In this document: positions 26,696 through 35,732 of the stretch, in pieces | Position numbering within the stretch: position 1 is the first letter of the stretch | Layout: every line of letters begins with the position of its first letter | Assembly: GCF_900545795.1 (NCBI RefSeq) | Contig: NZ_URAR01000012.1 | Coordinates: forward strand, 3,145 to 67,144 | DNA from: an uncultured Veillonella sp. | GTDB taxonomy: Bacteria > Bacillota > Negativicutes > Veillonellales > Veillonellaceae | Length of the DNA stretch: 64,000 bases | Direction: 5' to 3' | Position numbers and translations under genes: made by a program | The notes under the pieces: generated by a model | What the model was told of the DNA's origin: nothing | The model's input: the letters and a program-made list of their open reading frames with translations, nothing else | The model's database searches: none

Positions 26696-26895
26696 AGTCA
26701 CCTCCAAATACAGAATTTAACAGTATATGTTATTCTAAAATATAAAAAACGGATGGCATAACGCCATCCGTAATAAGCTCATTAATAAACCATGTGAAAC
26801 TCACTTGGTTCAAACTTTATACAACCTACTATTTCTAGACAATAGGTGAGAAGCGGATGGCCTCTACTTCTTAATGGTATTCCTAAATGAATACT
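26696..26895 (-). promoter_or_regulatory. infC-rpmI-rplT leader with L20-type attenuator
   Basis: The transcript leader is about 200 bases long. It contains a terminator at 26749-26771 just before infC. At 26854-26861 an upstream copy of the terminator's 3' arm reads GCCATCCG in the RNA. That copy could pair with the terminator's 5' arm and act as an antiterminator. This is the logic of the Firmicute L20 leader, in which bL20 binding favours termination. Confidence 0.7.
26749..26771 (-). terminator. Leader attenuator terminator of infC
   Basis: A perfect 9-bp stem (ACGGATGGC) with a 5-base loop is followed on the minus strand by TTTTTTATATTTT. It ends about 45 bases before the infC ribosome-binding site, so readthrough is needed for expression. 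Confidence 0.85.
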
Positions 26896-26900
26896 ATAGT

Positions 26901-26929
26901 AGTATAACTAAATATAGATACTATGTCAA
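26901..26929 (-). promoter_or_regulatory. Sigma-70-type promoter of infC operon
   Basis: The minus strand reads TTGACA (26929-26924), a 17-base spacer and TATACT (26906-26901). This is a near-perfect housekeeping promoter, as expected for a ribosomal operon. Confidence 0.88.
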
Positions 26930-26976
26930 GGCTTTTATTTTTATTTTCTTAACAAGCATATCCATACTCATAGTAC

Positions 26977-27981
26977 CTACTTATTATAATACTCTTTATA
27001 CCATTTGGCAAATTTTCCAAGACCTTCCTCTATACTTGTCTTAGGCTTGAAATCAAAATCCTTCTCCAACTCGCTCACATCAGCATAGGTCTGATACACA
27101 TCGCCTGGTTGCATAGGCAAATATTCCTTCTCGGTAACTTTACCGATAGCCTTCTCTAAGACGTCAATAAAATGCATTAATTGCTCTGGTTTGTTATTGC
27201 CAATATTATAGACTTTATATTGATCGCCCTGTGTATTAGCTTTTGGAGGATTGCACAGCATATGTTCAATGCCTTCCACAATATCGTCTACATAGGTAAA
27301 ATCGCGATACATATCGCCATTATTATATATCTGAATAGGCTTACCTGCATATACTTTATTAGTAAATTTAAAATATGCCATATCAGGACGTCCATATGGC
27401 CCATATACAGTGAAGAATCGAAGGCCTGTAGCAGGAATATTATATAAATGGCTATATGTATACGCCATCAATTCATTGGATTTCTTAGTCGCTGCATAAA
27501 AGCTAATTGGATGGTCTACATTGTCCTCCGTAGAAAAAGGTGTTTTTTCTTGATTGCCATACACAGAAGAACTCGACGCAAAGAGCAAATGCTCCACTGG
27601 ATTATGACGACAAGCTTCTAACACATTAAAGAAACCAATTAGGTTTGATTCTAAATAGGCTTGTGGATTATCAATGCTATAGCGAACCCCTGCTTGTGCA
27701 GCTAAATTTACCACAATATGAGGGGTATGCTCAACAAATACACTATCTACAGCTTGTTTATCCGCTAAATTACCCTTTACAAAAGTAAAATTTGGATATT
27801 CATTAAGAATCGCTAACCGGCATTCCTTTAAAGAGACATCGTAATAATCGTTCACATTATCAAAGCCAATCACGGTACCACCTAACTCTAACAACCGTTT
27901 AGTTAGGTGAAATCCAATGAAGCCAGCGGCCCCTGTTACCAATACTATTTTTGAATTGTCATATGCATTATATGTTGCCAT
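26977..27981 (-). CDS. UDP-glucuronate 4-epimerase-like SDR
   Basis: The 334-residue extended SDR has VTGAAGFIGFHLTKRLL near 16 and GFDNVNDYYDVSLKE. It also has ASSSSVYGNQEKTPF, the catalytic YAATKKSNE, and RFFTVYGPYGRPDMAYFKF. The last block and the DYYD segment are typical of UDP-glucuronate 4-epimerases (CapI/WbnF type), which make UDP-galacturonate. It lies 26 bases downstream of ugd, whose product UDP-glucuronate is its substrate, which supports the call. Confidence 0.87.
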   Translation of the reverse strand: MATYNAYDNSKIVLVTGAAGFIGFHLTKRLLELGGTVIGFDNVNDYYDVSLKECRLAILNEYPNFTFVKGNLADKQAVDSVFVEHTPHIVVNLAAQAGVRYSIDNPQAYLESNLIGFFNVLEACRHNPVEHLLFASSSSVYGNQEKTPFSTEDNVDHPISFYAATKKSNELMAYTYSHLYNIPATGLRFFTVYGPYGRPDMAYFKFTNKVYAGKPIQIYNNGDMYRDFTYVDDIVEGIEHMLCNPPKANTQGDQYKVYNIGNNKPEQLMHFIDVLEKAIGKVTEKEYLPMQPGDVYQTYADVSELEKDFDFKPKTSIEEGLGKFAKWYKEYYNK

Positions 27982-28007
27982 AACGACTCCTTCTTATTAA
28001 TCCTTGC

Positions 28008-29174
28008 TCAATCACGTGCAAACAAATCTCGTGTATATACTTTTTCCTTTACATCATCTAACTCCGAGGACCAACGATTCGTAATGATAACATCGCTAAG
28101 TTGTTTAAACTCATCTAAATCTCTAACTACACGAGATCTAAAGAAATCCTCCGACTCAAGAGTTGGCTCATACACCACTACTTCAATTCCCTTAGCTTTA
28201 ATTCGTTTCATAACGCCCTGTATAGCAGAGGCACGGAAATTATCTGACTCACTTTTCATAGTCAATCGATATACGCCCACAACACTTGGTTGCTTTTGAA
28301 TAATCATATCTGCAATATGATCTTTGCGCGTCCGATTGGCTTCCACAATAGCGGTCACTAAATTTTGCGGCACATCATGATAATTAGCCAATAATTGTTT
28401 AGTATCTTTCGGCAAGCAATAGCCTCCATAGCCAAAGGATGGATTATTGTAAAAATCCCCAATGCGCGGGTCTAAGCTTACGCCTTTAATAATCTCATCT
28501 GTATGAAGGCCACGCACTTCTGCATAAGAGTCTAATTCATTAAAATAGGCCACTCGCAATGCTAAGTATGTGTTAGCGAAGAGCTTAATCGCCTCTGCCT
28601 CAGTGGAACCAGTGAACAGCACAGGAATATCTTGCTTTAGCGCCCCTGCTTTCAACAAATCTGCAAATTGCTCAGCACGCTGCGAACGCTCACCAACTAC
28701 AATGCGCGAAGGATATAAATTATCATACAAGGCCTTACCTTCTCTTAAGAACTCTGGGGAGAATATAATATTGTCAGTATTGTATTCCTTTCGCATCTGC
28801 TCTGTAAAACCAACAGGCACTGTAGATTTTATTATCATCACAGCAGAAGGATTAATTTGAAGCACTTCCTCGATAACAGCTTCAACAGAAGATGTATCAA
28901 AGAAGTTTTTCTTCGGGTCATAATTTGTCGGCGTCGATATGATAATATAGTCCGCATCACAAAACGCTTCTTCAGGATCTAGTGTAGCTTTAAAATTGAT
29001 CGCATCTCGAAGTAAAAATTCAGAGATTTCTTTATCTATAATAGGTGATAGGCCTTTATTTAATTGTTCCACTTTTTCAGGAATTATATCTAATGCTATT
29101 ACTTCATTATGTTGCGCTAATAGCAATCCATTGGACAAACCTACATAGCCTGTACCTGCAATTGCAATTTTCAT
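28008..29174 (-). CDS. ugd: UDP-glucose 6-dehydrogenase
   Basis: This 388-residue enzyme oxidises UDP-glucose to UDP-glucuronate with two NAD+. It has the N-terminal NAD motif IAGTGYVGLSNGLLLA, STVPVGFT, FSPEFLREGKALYDNLYPSRIVVG, and the catalytic cysteine in GFGYGGYCLPKDTKQL near 255. A C-terminal ITNRW follows. GalU and the following epimerase place it in uronic-acid supply for surface glycans. It resembles the shorter Ugd subgroup of Gram-negatives and streptococci. Confidence 0.93.
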   Translation of the reverse strand: MKIAIAGTGYVGLSNGLLLAQHNEVIALDIIPEKVEQLNKGLSPIIDKEISEFLLRDAINFKATLDPEEAFCDADYIIISTPTNYDPKKNFFDTSSVEAVIEEVLQINPSAVMIIKSTVPVGFTEQMRKEYNTDNIIFSPEFLREGKALYDNLYPSRIVVGERSQRAEQFADLLKAGALKQDIPVLFTGSTEAEAIKLFANTYLALRVAYFNELDSYAEVRGLHTDEIIKGVSLDPRIGDFYNNPSFGYGGYCLPKDTKQLLANYHDVPQNLVTAIVEANRTRKDHIADMIIQKQPSVVGVYRLTMKSESDNFRASAIQGVMKRIKAKGIEVVVYEPTLESEDFFRSRVVRDLDEFKQLSDVIITNRWSSELDDVKEKVYTRDLFARD

Positions 29175-29237
29175 AGATTACCTTCTTTTCCCTCTTAAAA
29201 CAATATACTAAGAAATGCTAGTATTCGCTTACATATC

Positions 29238-30302
29238 CTAGTTCTTCTTGTTGCCACCTAATTTATATATGGTGCGAAGTACAGCATACCAAAATATGCC
29301 CTGTACATATTTACCATAATTGCCTTTGGACTTTTCATAGCGTCCCCACTGCTGAAAGTCATGGTAATTTTCTGGCTTTTTAATAGGCAAAATATTAGTG
29401 ATGGACTCCCAAGGTGATAAATCATTGTAATGACGCCACTGCGCATCAATATCAGTTACTACCATTTGCCACGGCTTACGTCGCCCAGTCCAATGGGCAA
29501 TAATAGGCTGTCCATTAAAATTAACGGCCCCACCAAAAGCATTATATTGAGCTGGCAAGAAATAATTCTCACCATCAAACACTAAGTTTAACACATCCTG
29601 ACTTTGGCCTAAGAAGCGCTCGCGCGGTTCATTTTGATAAGAAAAGGCTTCTTCTGTAATCTTCTGTTCTTCCCAAGTATCAATATCAATTAGCATGACA
29701 CCATCATTGAAGTATTTGCCATTTTTTAATTTTAAATGACCCGCTCTATATTTTACGGCTTCTGGATGTTCAGATACAGCCCCCATAGCAGCGCCTTGCA
29801 TATCTAGATGCCATAAGTCTTTAAAATCTCCACAGCACATCGTATCAGCATCTAAATAAATAAAACGATTGGCATATTTTTTAATCACCTTCGGCATATA
29901 TAGACGCGCATAGGTAATACGAGAAAATCGAGCCACTTTAATATGAAAATCTTCAAAAGGCTTCATATCAATAGTATACAAAATGCAGTGACACTGCCAT
30001 TTTCGCGCCAATTCTTCAATCTTCTTGCTATTTTCATCACTATGCCCATCTGTAAAAATATGTACTACGAACTTCTTATCTTTATTATTTTCAAGTACAG
30101 AAATAACAGAAGCTCCCATAATATGAATAAATCCATCATTGACATTATAGGCAATGTGATATAACTCCTCTGGAGCATCTTGCACTACGTCAGATGTATT
30201 CTGCTCTACTTCTGCAGTTATATTACTAGGTAAATAATTAAAATCTATCTGATTTTTAATAAAATTAGCTTCATCAAAAAATGCGTCTGTAAATGTTTTC
30301 AT
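29238..30302 (-). CDS. Glycosyltransferase family 8
   Basis: The 354-residue protein has a GT8 core starting near residue 45: HIAYNVNDGFIHIMGASVISVLENN, RFIYLDADTMCCGDF with the DxD motif near 150, YFNDGVMLIDI, and the closing HWTGRRKPW. About 45 residues precede the core. GT8 enzymes such as LPS glucosyl- or galactosyltransferases use UDP-hexoses and retain configuration. It probably decorates LPS or another cell-surface glycan. It precedes ugd by 63 bases on the same strand. Confidence 0.85.
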   Translation of the reverse strand: MKTFTDAFFDEANFIKNQIDFNYLPSNITAEVEQNTSDVVQDAPEELYHIAYNVNDGFIHIMGASVISVLENNKDKKFVVHIFTDGHSDENSKKIEELARKWQCHCILYTIDMKPFEDFHIKVARFSRITYARLYMPKVIKKYANRFIYLDADTMCCGDFKDLWHLDMQGAAMGAVSEHPEAVKYRAGHLKLKNGKYFNDGVMLIDIDTWEEQKITEEAFSYQNEPRERFLGQSQDVLNLVFDGENYFLPAQYNAFGGAVNFNGQPIIAHWTGRRKPWQMVVTDIDAQWRHYNDLSPWESITNILPIKKPENYHDFQQWGRYEKSKGNYGKYVQGIFWYAVLRTIYKLGGNKKN

Positions 30303-30723
30303 TTAAGCTCTCCAAATGCATCTATAGACTCCTAAAACAACCTTTAGAGTCCCTCGTTCAATACTATAACTTATCTAATTATTATAGCATAGAACGCTTT
30401 CATAGTTTACTATTTACTAAGCACAATCCGCTTAAAATTTATATTTTCTAACTTTATATTACACTTAATATTTACCTAGCACTATAACATTGATTATGCC
30501 TAACACTTTAATACTAATACTTTGCCTAACAATTCAATACTTAACATTATGCCCAACAAATTTAGTAATAAAAAAGAAGACAAGCCGTCTTAACTTGTCT
30601 TCTTTTCGTTCTTAGTATTATATTCTAAAATGCTTGCACGAGTTATTTTATTGGCACTTCCGCCACAGTTTCTATCAAAATCAATACTATCAATGCTTTA
30701 TGCTTCCAAATATAACGAGAGAC
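30303..30723. other. Intergenic region upstream of the GT8 gene
   Basis: This 421-base gap holds a minus-strand TATAAT (30381-30386) with a weak -35, probably the promoter of the GT8-ugd-epimerase genes. It also holds a short leader hairpin near 30325-30353. Three loose copies of a TGCCTAACA-containing unit lie at about 30497-30560, followed by the terminator at 30572-30606. No ORF of note was seen. Confidence 0.5.
30572..30606. terminator. Intrinsic terminator after the HutP-family gene
   Basis: A perfect 13-bp stem (AAAAGAAGACAAG) has a 9-base loop, with A/T runs at both ends. It lies downstream of the minus-strand gene ending at 30724. Confidence 0.82.
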
Positions 30724-31152
30724 TTACTCCCCTTCTCTAGCCGGCAAGCTTCGATGGGCAATAGCCACTGCAATTTCATTTAGATGCAAGATCCCTACGC
30801 CGATATAGATAGCCACGCTGAGATGCTCGCGATACCGTGCAATACCAATTTTACCGCCCACATTGAGACCTGTAGCTTTGCGTTTTAATTGTTCTAGTGC
30901 TTCTTGGGTAGCCCCAATAACAGCGCCTTCCCCAATATGATTATCTGCTACTACTTTTTGACGTTGCGCTGCCACAACAGCATGTTCAATAATCTTAGGA
31001 ATGGACTGTAAAAACTGCCCTCCAAAATCAACTGCTACTGAGCGAATGCCCTTCTCTTGTAAATCCTTGCGAAGCTCCTGCTCCATATCCCGTGTTTCAG
31101 TAATGGCCAAGCGTAACGCGGCACGACCTATTGAAATGCTATTATATTCCAT
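30724..31152 (-). CDS. HutP family protein
   Basis: The 142-residue protein from ATG 31152 begins MEYNSISIGRAALRLA. Its AGGAG lies 6 bases upstream, whereas the earlier ATG 31158 abuts the site. SVAVDFGGQFLQSIPKIIEHAVVAAQR and GGKIGIARYREHLSVAIYIGVGILHLNEIAVAIAHRSLP place it in the HutP family. The founding member is the Bacillus histidine-responsive antiterminator, an RNA-binding hexamer. Many Firmicutes carry this subgroup without hut genes, and none are here. RNA target and ligand are unknown. Confidence 0.78.
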   Translation of the reverse strand: MEYNSISIGRAALRLAITETRDMEQELRKDLQEKGIRSVAVDFGGQFLQSIPKIIEHAVVAAQRQKVVADNHIGEGAVIGATQEALEQLKRKATGLNVGGKIGIARYREHLSVAIYIGVGILHLNEIAVAIAHRSLPAREGE

Positions 31153-31295
31153 ATACATCTCCTACCATACTACCAAACTTAACTCTCACATATAAAATAG
31201 CTGTACTTCCATTATACTGTCCCTCGCTTCAATTACTATGAAATGAAGTGCTGCACAATACATATTAATATAATTATACTTTGTCCATTAAAATC

Positions 31296-33083
31296 TTACA
31301 ATGAAAGCTTTTTCTTACCATGTAAAGTTCGCAAATTATCTAGATTTCTATTATAGGAAGGACTACCTAAATCAAACTGTGACTCCTGAACTGGCGCCCC
31401 TTCTATCCCCATAATTGAGATCAATAAATTATACATCAAATCATTTGTCCAAGGACTATCTTTATGCATATGCAAAGTGTCTACCAAGGATTGATGATCA
31501 GCTACATAAGAGTCTGAAAAGTTTATAATCAATGGAATTTTAGACATAACAGGAATAAATTTACTACTTTCATGTGATTTATGAGAGTCTGCATCTTCCC
31601 CATGGTCAGAAAACATAATAAAGGCCTTTAAATTAGGGCTTTGCTTAACATCATTAAAAAGTTTAGATAAAACAAAATCATCATATAGTACTGCATTGTC
31701 ATACATGTCCACTACACTATCATCACCGGAAAAGACATCATAGGCATCAGGATATCGATCACCATAAAATCCATGACATCCCATTACATGGAACACGATG
31801 AGTGCATTGTCTAAGTTTTTTATATCAGGAATTTGACCTGCTAAGCGCTCATCAAAATACAGTGTATTAGTGCTCTCACCTACAGAGCCGTTAACCCAAA
31901 CTTGGTAGTCAGCAGTTGAAGCAATCTCCGCAATAGGCGTATCCCACGCGCCATACTTTTGTTGATTACTAATCCAATATGTTTTCATCCCTGCAGCTTT
32001 TGCAATCTCAATAATAGAATTAGCATCATCTAAATTTAGATGATTATACTGATTCTTTTCACTCAATGCATAAGTTAAAGCTGGTACCGTATGCGTATGG
32101 TTAGAGAATGCCTTTGAAAACACAAGCGTATTCTTTTCCTTGCTTAACTCATTTAGCCAAGGCGTTGTATTGCGCTTATATCCATACACGCCCATATGCT
32201 CACGCGTTTCTGACTCGCCAATCACTAGTACATACACACCTTTATTTTTAGGATTTACACTCAGTCCTGTCATAGCTTGTAAACGCTTTTCTCGTAATGC
32301 TTTATTTAAGCCATATTGTTTATAAGAATCTAAGGACTTCTTAATGGATTTAAACATTACAATAGGCTCACTGGCTCGGCTTATATGAGCGAAGCTAGCT
32401 ATACTTAGTAAATAAAACACCGCGCATAACCCCAGTGTCACTTTCTTCTTAGATACTTGTTTAGCCACTGCTGTATTAGGCATGAAGCGCGTAAGTGCTA
32501 CAGTCCCCATTATATAGATAATGGTACAAACAAATAAGATAACTATACTTAATATGCCTTGACTTCTTAAATACGCCACTGTTTCAGACACATTGGTTTG
32601 GCAAATAGCCAACACGATATCGGCTTGCAAAACTTGCCCACTCATGGCCCAATACGCCCAATATGTAAGCGGAATCAAGTAGAAAATAAAAAATAAAAAT
32701 CCCAGTACAACTCTATTACCTTTATTTTTACCTATCCAGTTAAAGTCACTAAAATGATATATAGAAATTAACACACATGCCAATAAACTACTACTATTAA
32801 TCATTACATGCAAGGCAGTAAAAGCTATCGCAATATGGTGAAAAGCTTGAATCAACAAAATAGAGCTCATAAAAAATGTTAGCCCTAAATAGGCTAAGAT
32901 AATGCTCCTATGGAAATTCCACACATACAGTACTAGGCTTACAACAAAAGCGGAAATGAAGTCCTGCAATTTCATCTTCCATACAAACTCACCAAGCACT
33001 ATATCTTGAATTACTACTATTCCTAATAAATATAAAACCATTGCATATACTACTTGTTTGTCTAGCTTCTTCATCCATTTCAT
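31296..33083 (-). CDS. Phosphoethanolamine transferase (EptA/CptA-like sulfatase fold)
   Basis: The 595-residue protein has five hydrophobic helices in the first 210 residues. A periplasmic alkaline-phosphatase/sulfatase domain follows. Its blocks are VLVIGESETREHMGVYGYKRNTTPWL near 287 (the Thr after GES-E is the expected nucleophile), NHTHTVPALTYALS, FHVMGCHGFYGDRYP and MFSDHGEDAD. Such enzymes transfer phosphoethanolamine from phosphatidylethanolamine to lipid A or core sugars and change surface charge, which fits a diderm envelope. The acceptor site cannot be predicted. The gene stands alone, downstream of a repeat-containing gap. Confidence 0.83.
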   Translation of the reverse strand: MKWMKKLDKQVVYAMVLYLLGIVVIQDIVLGEFVWKMKLQDFISAFVVSLVLYVWNFHRSIILAYLGLTFFMSSILLIQAFHHIAIAFTALHVMINSSSLLACVLISIYHFSDFNWIGKNKGNRVVLGFLFFIFYLIPLTYWAYWAMSGQVLQADIVLAICQTNVSETVAYLRSQGILSIVILFVCTIIYIMGTVALTRFMPNTAVAKQVSKKKVTLGLCAVFYLLSIASFAHISRASEPIVMFKSIKKSLDSYKQYGLNKALREKRLQAMTGLSVNPKNKGVYVLVIGESETREHMGVYGYKRNTTPWLNELSKEKNTLVFSKAFSNHTHTVPALTYALSEKNQYNHLNLDDANSIIEIAKAAGMKTYWISNQQKYGAWDTPIAEIASTADYQVWVNGSVGESTNTLYFDERLAGQIPDIKNLDNALIVFHVMGCHGFYGDRYPDAYDVFSGDDSVVDMYDNAVLYDDFVLSKLFNDVKQSPNLKAFIMFSDHGEDADSHKSHESSKFIPVMSKIPLIINFSDSYVADHQSLVDTLHMHKDSPWTNDLMYNLLISIMGIEGAPVQESQFDLGSPSYNRNLDNLRTLHGKKKLSL

Positions 33084-33201
33084 AAACTTATACTCCCTGT
33101 TCCACCTCTATCTAATCATAGATGTATCCCCCATTACGATATATGAAAAGAATTGGTAACAAAAACGTTCATCTGTCATTCATTTTATCTTATGAATTTC
33201 A

Positions 33202-33308
33202 CTAGATTTTGTCAAACAACTTTTCAAGATGAATCTTATCAATCGGACTACCTTTGATATGTTCGCCAACAGTGGACTTATCCAACCATGTACTATTTGT
33301 TATAACTT
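33202..33308 (-). pseudogene. Possible 3' remnant of a lost gene
   Basis: The minus strand encodes TWLDKSTVGEHIKGSPIDKI followed by HLEKLFDKI and a stop at 33202-33204. This reads like a genuine protein C-terminus but has no start codon or ribosome-binding site. The frame is closed by a TAA where the tandem repeat begins. The parent family was not recognised. Confidence 0.35.
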
Positions 33309-33475
33309 ATTTCCATGTCCAATAAATTTACTTCCATATCCCTAAATTTATTTCTATAGCCCTTAAATTTATTTTCATATTCCTTAAATTTATTTTCATA
33401 TTCCTTAAATTTATTTTCATATTCCTTAAATTCATTTCCACATTCCTTATATTTATTTCCACATGCCTTAAATAG
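33309..33475. repeat. 21-bp tandem repeat, eight copies
   Basis: The unit ATTTTCATATTCCTTAAATTT recurs eight times with few changes; three central copies are nearly identical. The second copy has 20 bases. In one minus-strand frame it would encode KFKEYEN heptads, but the length change breaks that frame. Confidence 0.9.
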
Positions 33476-33545
33476 TAAAAGTATTTCATACCCCATATAT
33501 CGTCTATTAATAATAAACCAAAGACTACTCTCTAAGAATGCAAAA

Positions 33546-33581
33546 AGCCGACCAACTCGTCCTCAAACAAGTTAGTCGGCT
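33546..33581 (-). terminator. Intrinsic terminator of the pyr operon
   Basis: AGCCGAC-C-AACT pairs with its complement around a 12-base loop, giving an 11-bp stem with one mismatch. TTTTTG follows on the minus strand. It lies about 115 bases after the pyrD stop. Confidence 0.8.
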
Positions 33582-33695
33582 CTTTTACTGACTCTATATA
33601 TTTAGTTCTCTCAGCTTATATCTAATTCTCTCACGTATTTCTACGTATATCTATGTCTCTCATCTCTTACATCATAAGCAATGACTTCTAACTGC

Positions 33696-34706
33696 TTAAT
33701 ATGGTTGTAATGCTCCTACTAAATCACTAATATGAGCTATACCAGTATCTTCACAGTATTCATGCATTTCGCGCGCTATTTGGCCAATAGCACCAGGATC
33801 AACCATAGAGGCTGTGCCTACGGACACGATATCGGCACCAGCGAGCATAAATTCTACCGCATCAGTGCCGGTCATGATGCCACCCATGCCCATGATTGGC
33901 AAATCTATAGCCTGCGCCACTTGATGCACCAAACGCAAAGCCACTGGTTTCACCGCAGGGCCTGAAAGACCACCGTACAGATTACCTAGAATAGGACGGC
34001 GTGTCTTAACATCAATGGCCATCCCCAACAAAGTATTAATCATACTAAGACCATCAGCACCGGCCTCTTTAACTGCACGGGCAATTTCTACAATATCCGT
34101 CACATTAGGAGACAATTTCATAATGACTGGCAAATCTGTATTTTGTCTTACAATTTTACAAACAGCGGCTGCACTTTCAGCACATACGCCAAACGCCATA
34201 CCACCATTTTTTACATTGGGACAGCTAATATTAACTTCAAAACCAGCTACGCCTTCAACAGTTAAAGTTTTAGCCATAAACGCATAACCATCTACATCAG
34301 CAGCCGAAATATTAGCTAGAATAGGCACATCATATTTTCTTAATTCCGGTAAAATATGCTCTACGAATGCTTCTGCTCCTGGATTTTCCAGACCAATACA
34401 ATTAAGAAGTCCTGATGGAGTTTCGGCAATGCGCGTTCCTTCATTACCATTGCGCGCCTGTGGTGTTAAGCCCTTCACTGAAATAGCACCCACTTCATTG
34501 CTAAGGTCGAGATAATCAGCATATTCTAGGCCAAAACCAAAGGTGCCTGATGCCGCAACGATAGGGTTCTTCATTTTGATGCCACAAAAATCGACTGCTA
34601 AATCAGGATACGCTGGCTTTTTGCCATTTAAATCCTTACTATGGTCCATATGCTTATAACCAAGCTCTCCATGGTCTCCAAGCTGAGCTAATTGTTCATG
34701 ACTCAT
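33696..34706 (-). CDS. pyrD: Dihydroorotate dehydrogenase, class 1B catalytic subunit
   Basis: The 336-residue TIM-barrel flavoprotein oxidises dihydroorotate to orotate. It has LAVDFCGIKMKNPIVAASGTFGFG near 36, SVKGLTPQARNGN, EVNISCPNVKNGG, KLSPNVTD and GGIMTGTDAVEFMLAGA. About 30 extra hydrophilic residues (rich in His and Asp) precede the usual start of the domain. Adjacent pyrK shows it is the NAD-linked 1B type. Start and pyrK stop overlap by one base. Confidence 0.93.
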   Translation of the reverse strand: MSHEQLAQLGDHGELGYKHMDHSKDLNGKKPAYPDLAVDFCGIKMKNPIVAASGTFGFGLEYADYLDLSNEVGAISVKGLTPQARNGNEGTRIAETPSGLLNCIGLENPGAEAFVEHILPELRKYDVPILANISAADVDGYAFMAKTLTVEGVAGFEVNISCPNVKNGGMAFGVCAESAAAVCKIVRQNTDLPVIMKLSPNVTDIVEIARAVKEAGADGLSMINTLLGMAIDVKTRRPILGNLYGGLSGPAVKPVALRLVHQVAQAIDLPIMGMGGIMTGTDAVEFMLAGADIVSVGTASMVDPGAIGQIAREMHEYCEDTGIAHISDLVGALQPY

Positions 34707-35725
34707 TAGAAAAACACCTCCTCAGCTGGGAATACAGGTCCTTCTTTACATACTTTATAGCGTTTACCGCCGCGGCCATGACAGCCACAGCCCAAGCAAC
34801 CACCAGTGCCACAGCCCATCCGTTCCTCTAAAGATACTTGACATGACACAGTGTATTCTTCCGCTACCTTAGCCACACCTTTCATCATTGGTGTAGGACC
34901 ACAAGTGAGGACCGATGTAAAACCAATATTGCAACCTTCAGCTGCTGCAGCGTCTGCAGTTTCAGCTACTGCTTCTACACTAACGCCTTCCGGTGCAGCT
35001 GCTAATGCTTCTTCTATGGCCTGAGTCGTCGCCTCTAGTCTAGCGTTTTGAGGCATTAATTCACTCTTACCAGCACCTGTTAAATATGGAGTTAATACTC
35101 TTTGAGCCTCGCCTCGTTCACTAGTGATTAACTCGCCCATAATAGCTGTGGGGAATCCTTTTGTCCCTACACTGCCATCATCAGTAGTAACATACACCTC
35201 GACAGGGCAGTCTTTAAATAAATCAGCCCAGAAGGTTTCGCTTTCATTTCTAAAACCTAAGACTACTGTCGCCTTTTTAGACGCCATTGGCTGTATCTCG
35301 ACTTCCTCTTCTTCTGTAGTATAGCGAGTTGTATCTTCTACTTCATTAAGTTTTGATGCAATACAAAGCATCGGTGCAATCCCTACGCCACCACCGACCA
35401 ATAACATATTATCAGTGAGCTCAAATTGACTACCAAGAGGCCCTAAACAATCTAGTTCGTCCCCTTCCTTAAGCTTTGTCATAAGTTCTGTACCACTACC
35501 TACTACGCGATATAGCAAGGTAATGGTACCTTCATTGCTATCAAATCCAGCATAGCTGATGGGACGGCGCAATAAAGGCGCCGTGCCACCAGTTACACGA
35601 ACATTACAAAATTGTCCAACCTTTGCTTCAGCTGCTTGTTTTGGGGCGTATAAATCCATAATCCATACATCGGATCCGATTTGCTCATTGCGGAGCACTC
35701 GCGCCATTTCTACATATCCACTCAC
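34706..35725 (-). CDS. pyrK: Dihydroorotate dehydrogenase electron-transfer subunit, with insertions
   Basis: PyrK carries FAD and a [2Fe-2S] cluster and passes electrons from PyrD to NAD+. The FAD block RRPISYAGFD, the NAD block LLVGGGVGIAPM and the C-terminal cluster motif (CGTGGCLGC then CHG...VC, C-x4-C-x2-C) are present. At 339 residues it is about 80 longer than most PyrK proteins. The extra length is an acidic stretch near 135-150 (RYTTEEEEVEIQPM) and an Ala/Glu-rich insert of about 65 residues near 205-270. Start is GTG 35725. Confidence 0.9.
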   Translation of the reverse strand: MSGYVEMARVLRNEQIGSDVWIMDLYAPKQAAEAKVGQFCNVRVTGGTAPLLRRPISYAGFDSNEGTITLLYRVVGSGTELMTKLKEGDELDCLGPLGSQFELTDNMLLVGGGVGIAPMLCIASKLNEVEDTTRYTTEEEEVEIQPMASKKATVVLGFRNESETFWADLFKDCPVEVYVTTDDGSVGTKGFPTAIMGELITSERGEAQRVLTPYLTGAGKSELMPQNARLEATTQAIEEALAAAPEGVSVEAVAETADAAAAEGCNIGFTSVLTCGPTPMMKGVAKVAEEYTVSCQVSLEERMGCGTGGCLGCGCHGRGGKRYKVCKEGPVFPAEEVFF

Positions 35726-35732
35726 GGATTAA

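Larger units (their letters stand above)
33084..33695. other. Intergenic region with tandem repeat and gene remnant
   Basis: This 612-base gap contains a fragment resembling the end of a gene (33202-33308), an 8-copy 21-bp repeat (33309-33475), and the pyr operon terminator. A 67-codon minus-strand reading over the repeat (33293-33496) lacks a ribosome-binding site. A 20-base copy breaks its 7-residue periodicity, so it is not called as a gene. Confidence 0.6.

Noticed and set aside
33293..33496. 67-codon minus-strand reading across the 21-bp repeat (heptads KFKEYEN)
   Set aside because: No ribosome-binding site. One 20-base repeat copy changes the heptad phase, so selection for the frame is not visible; treated as a DNA repeat.
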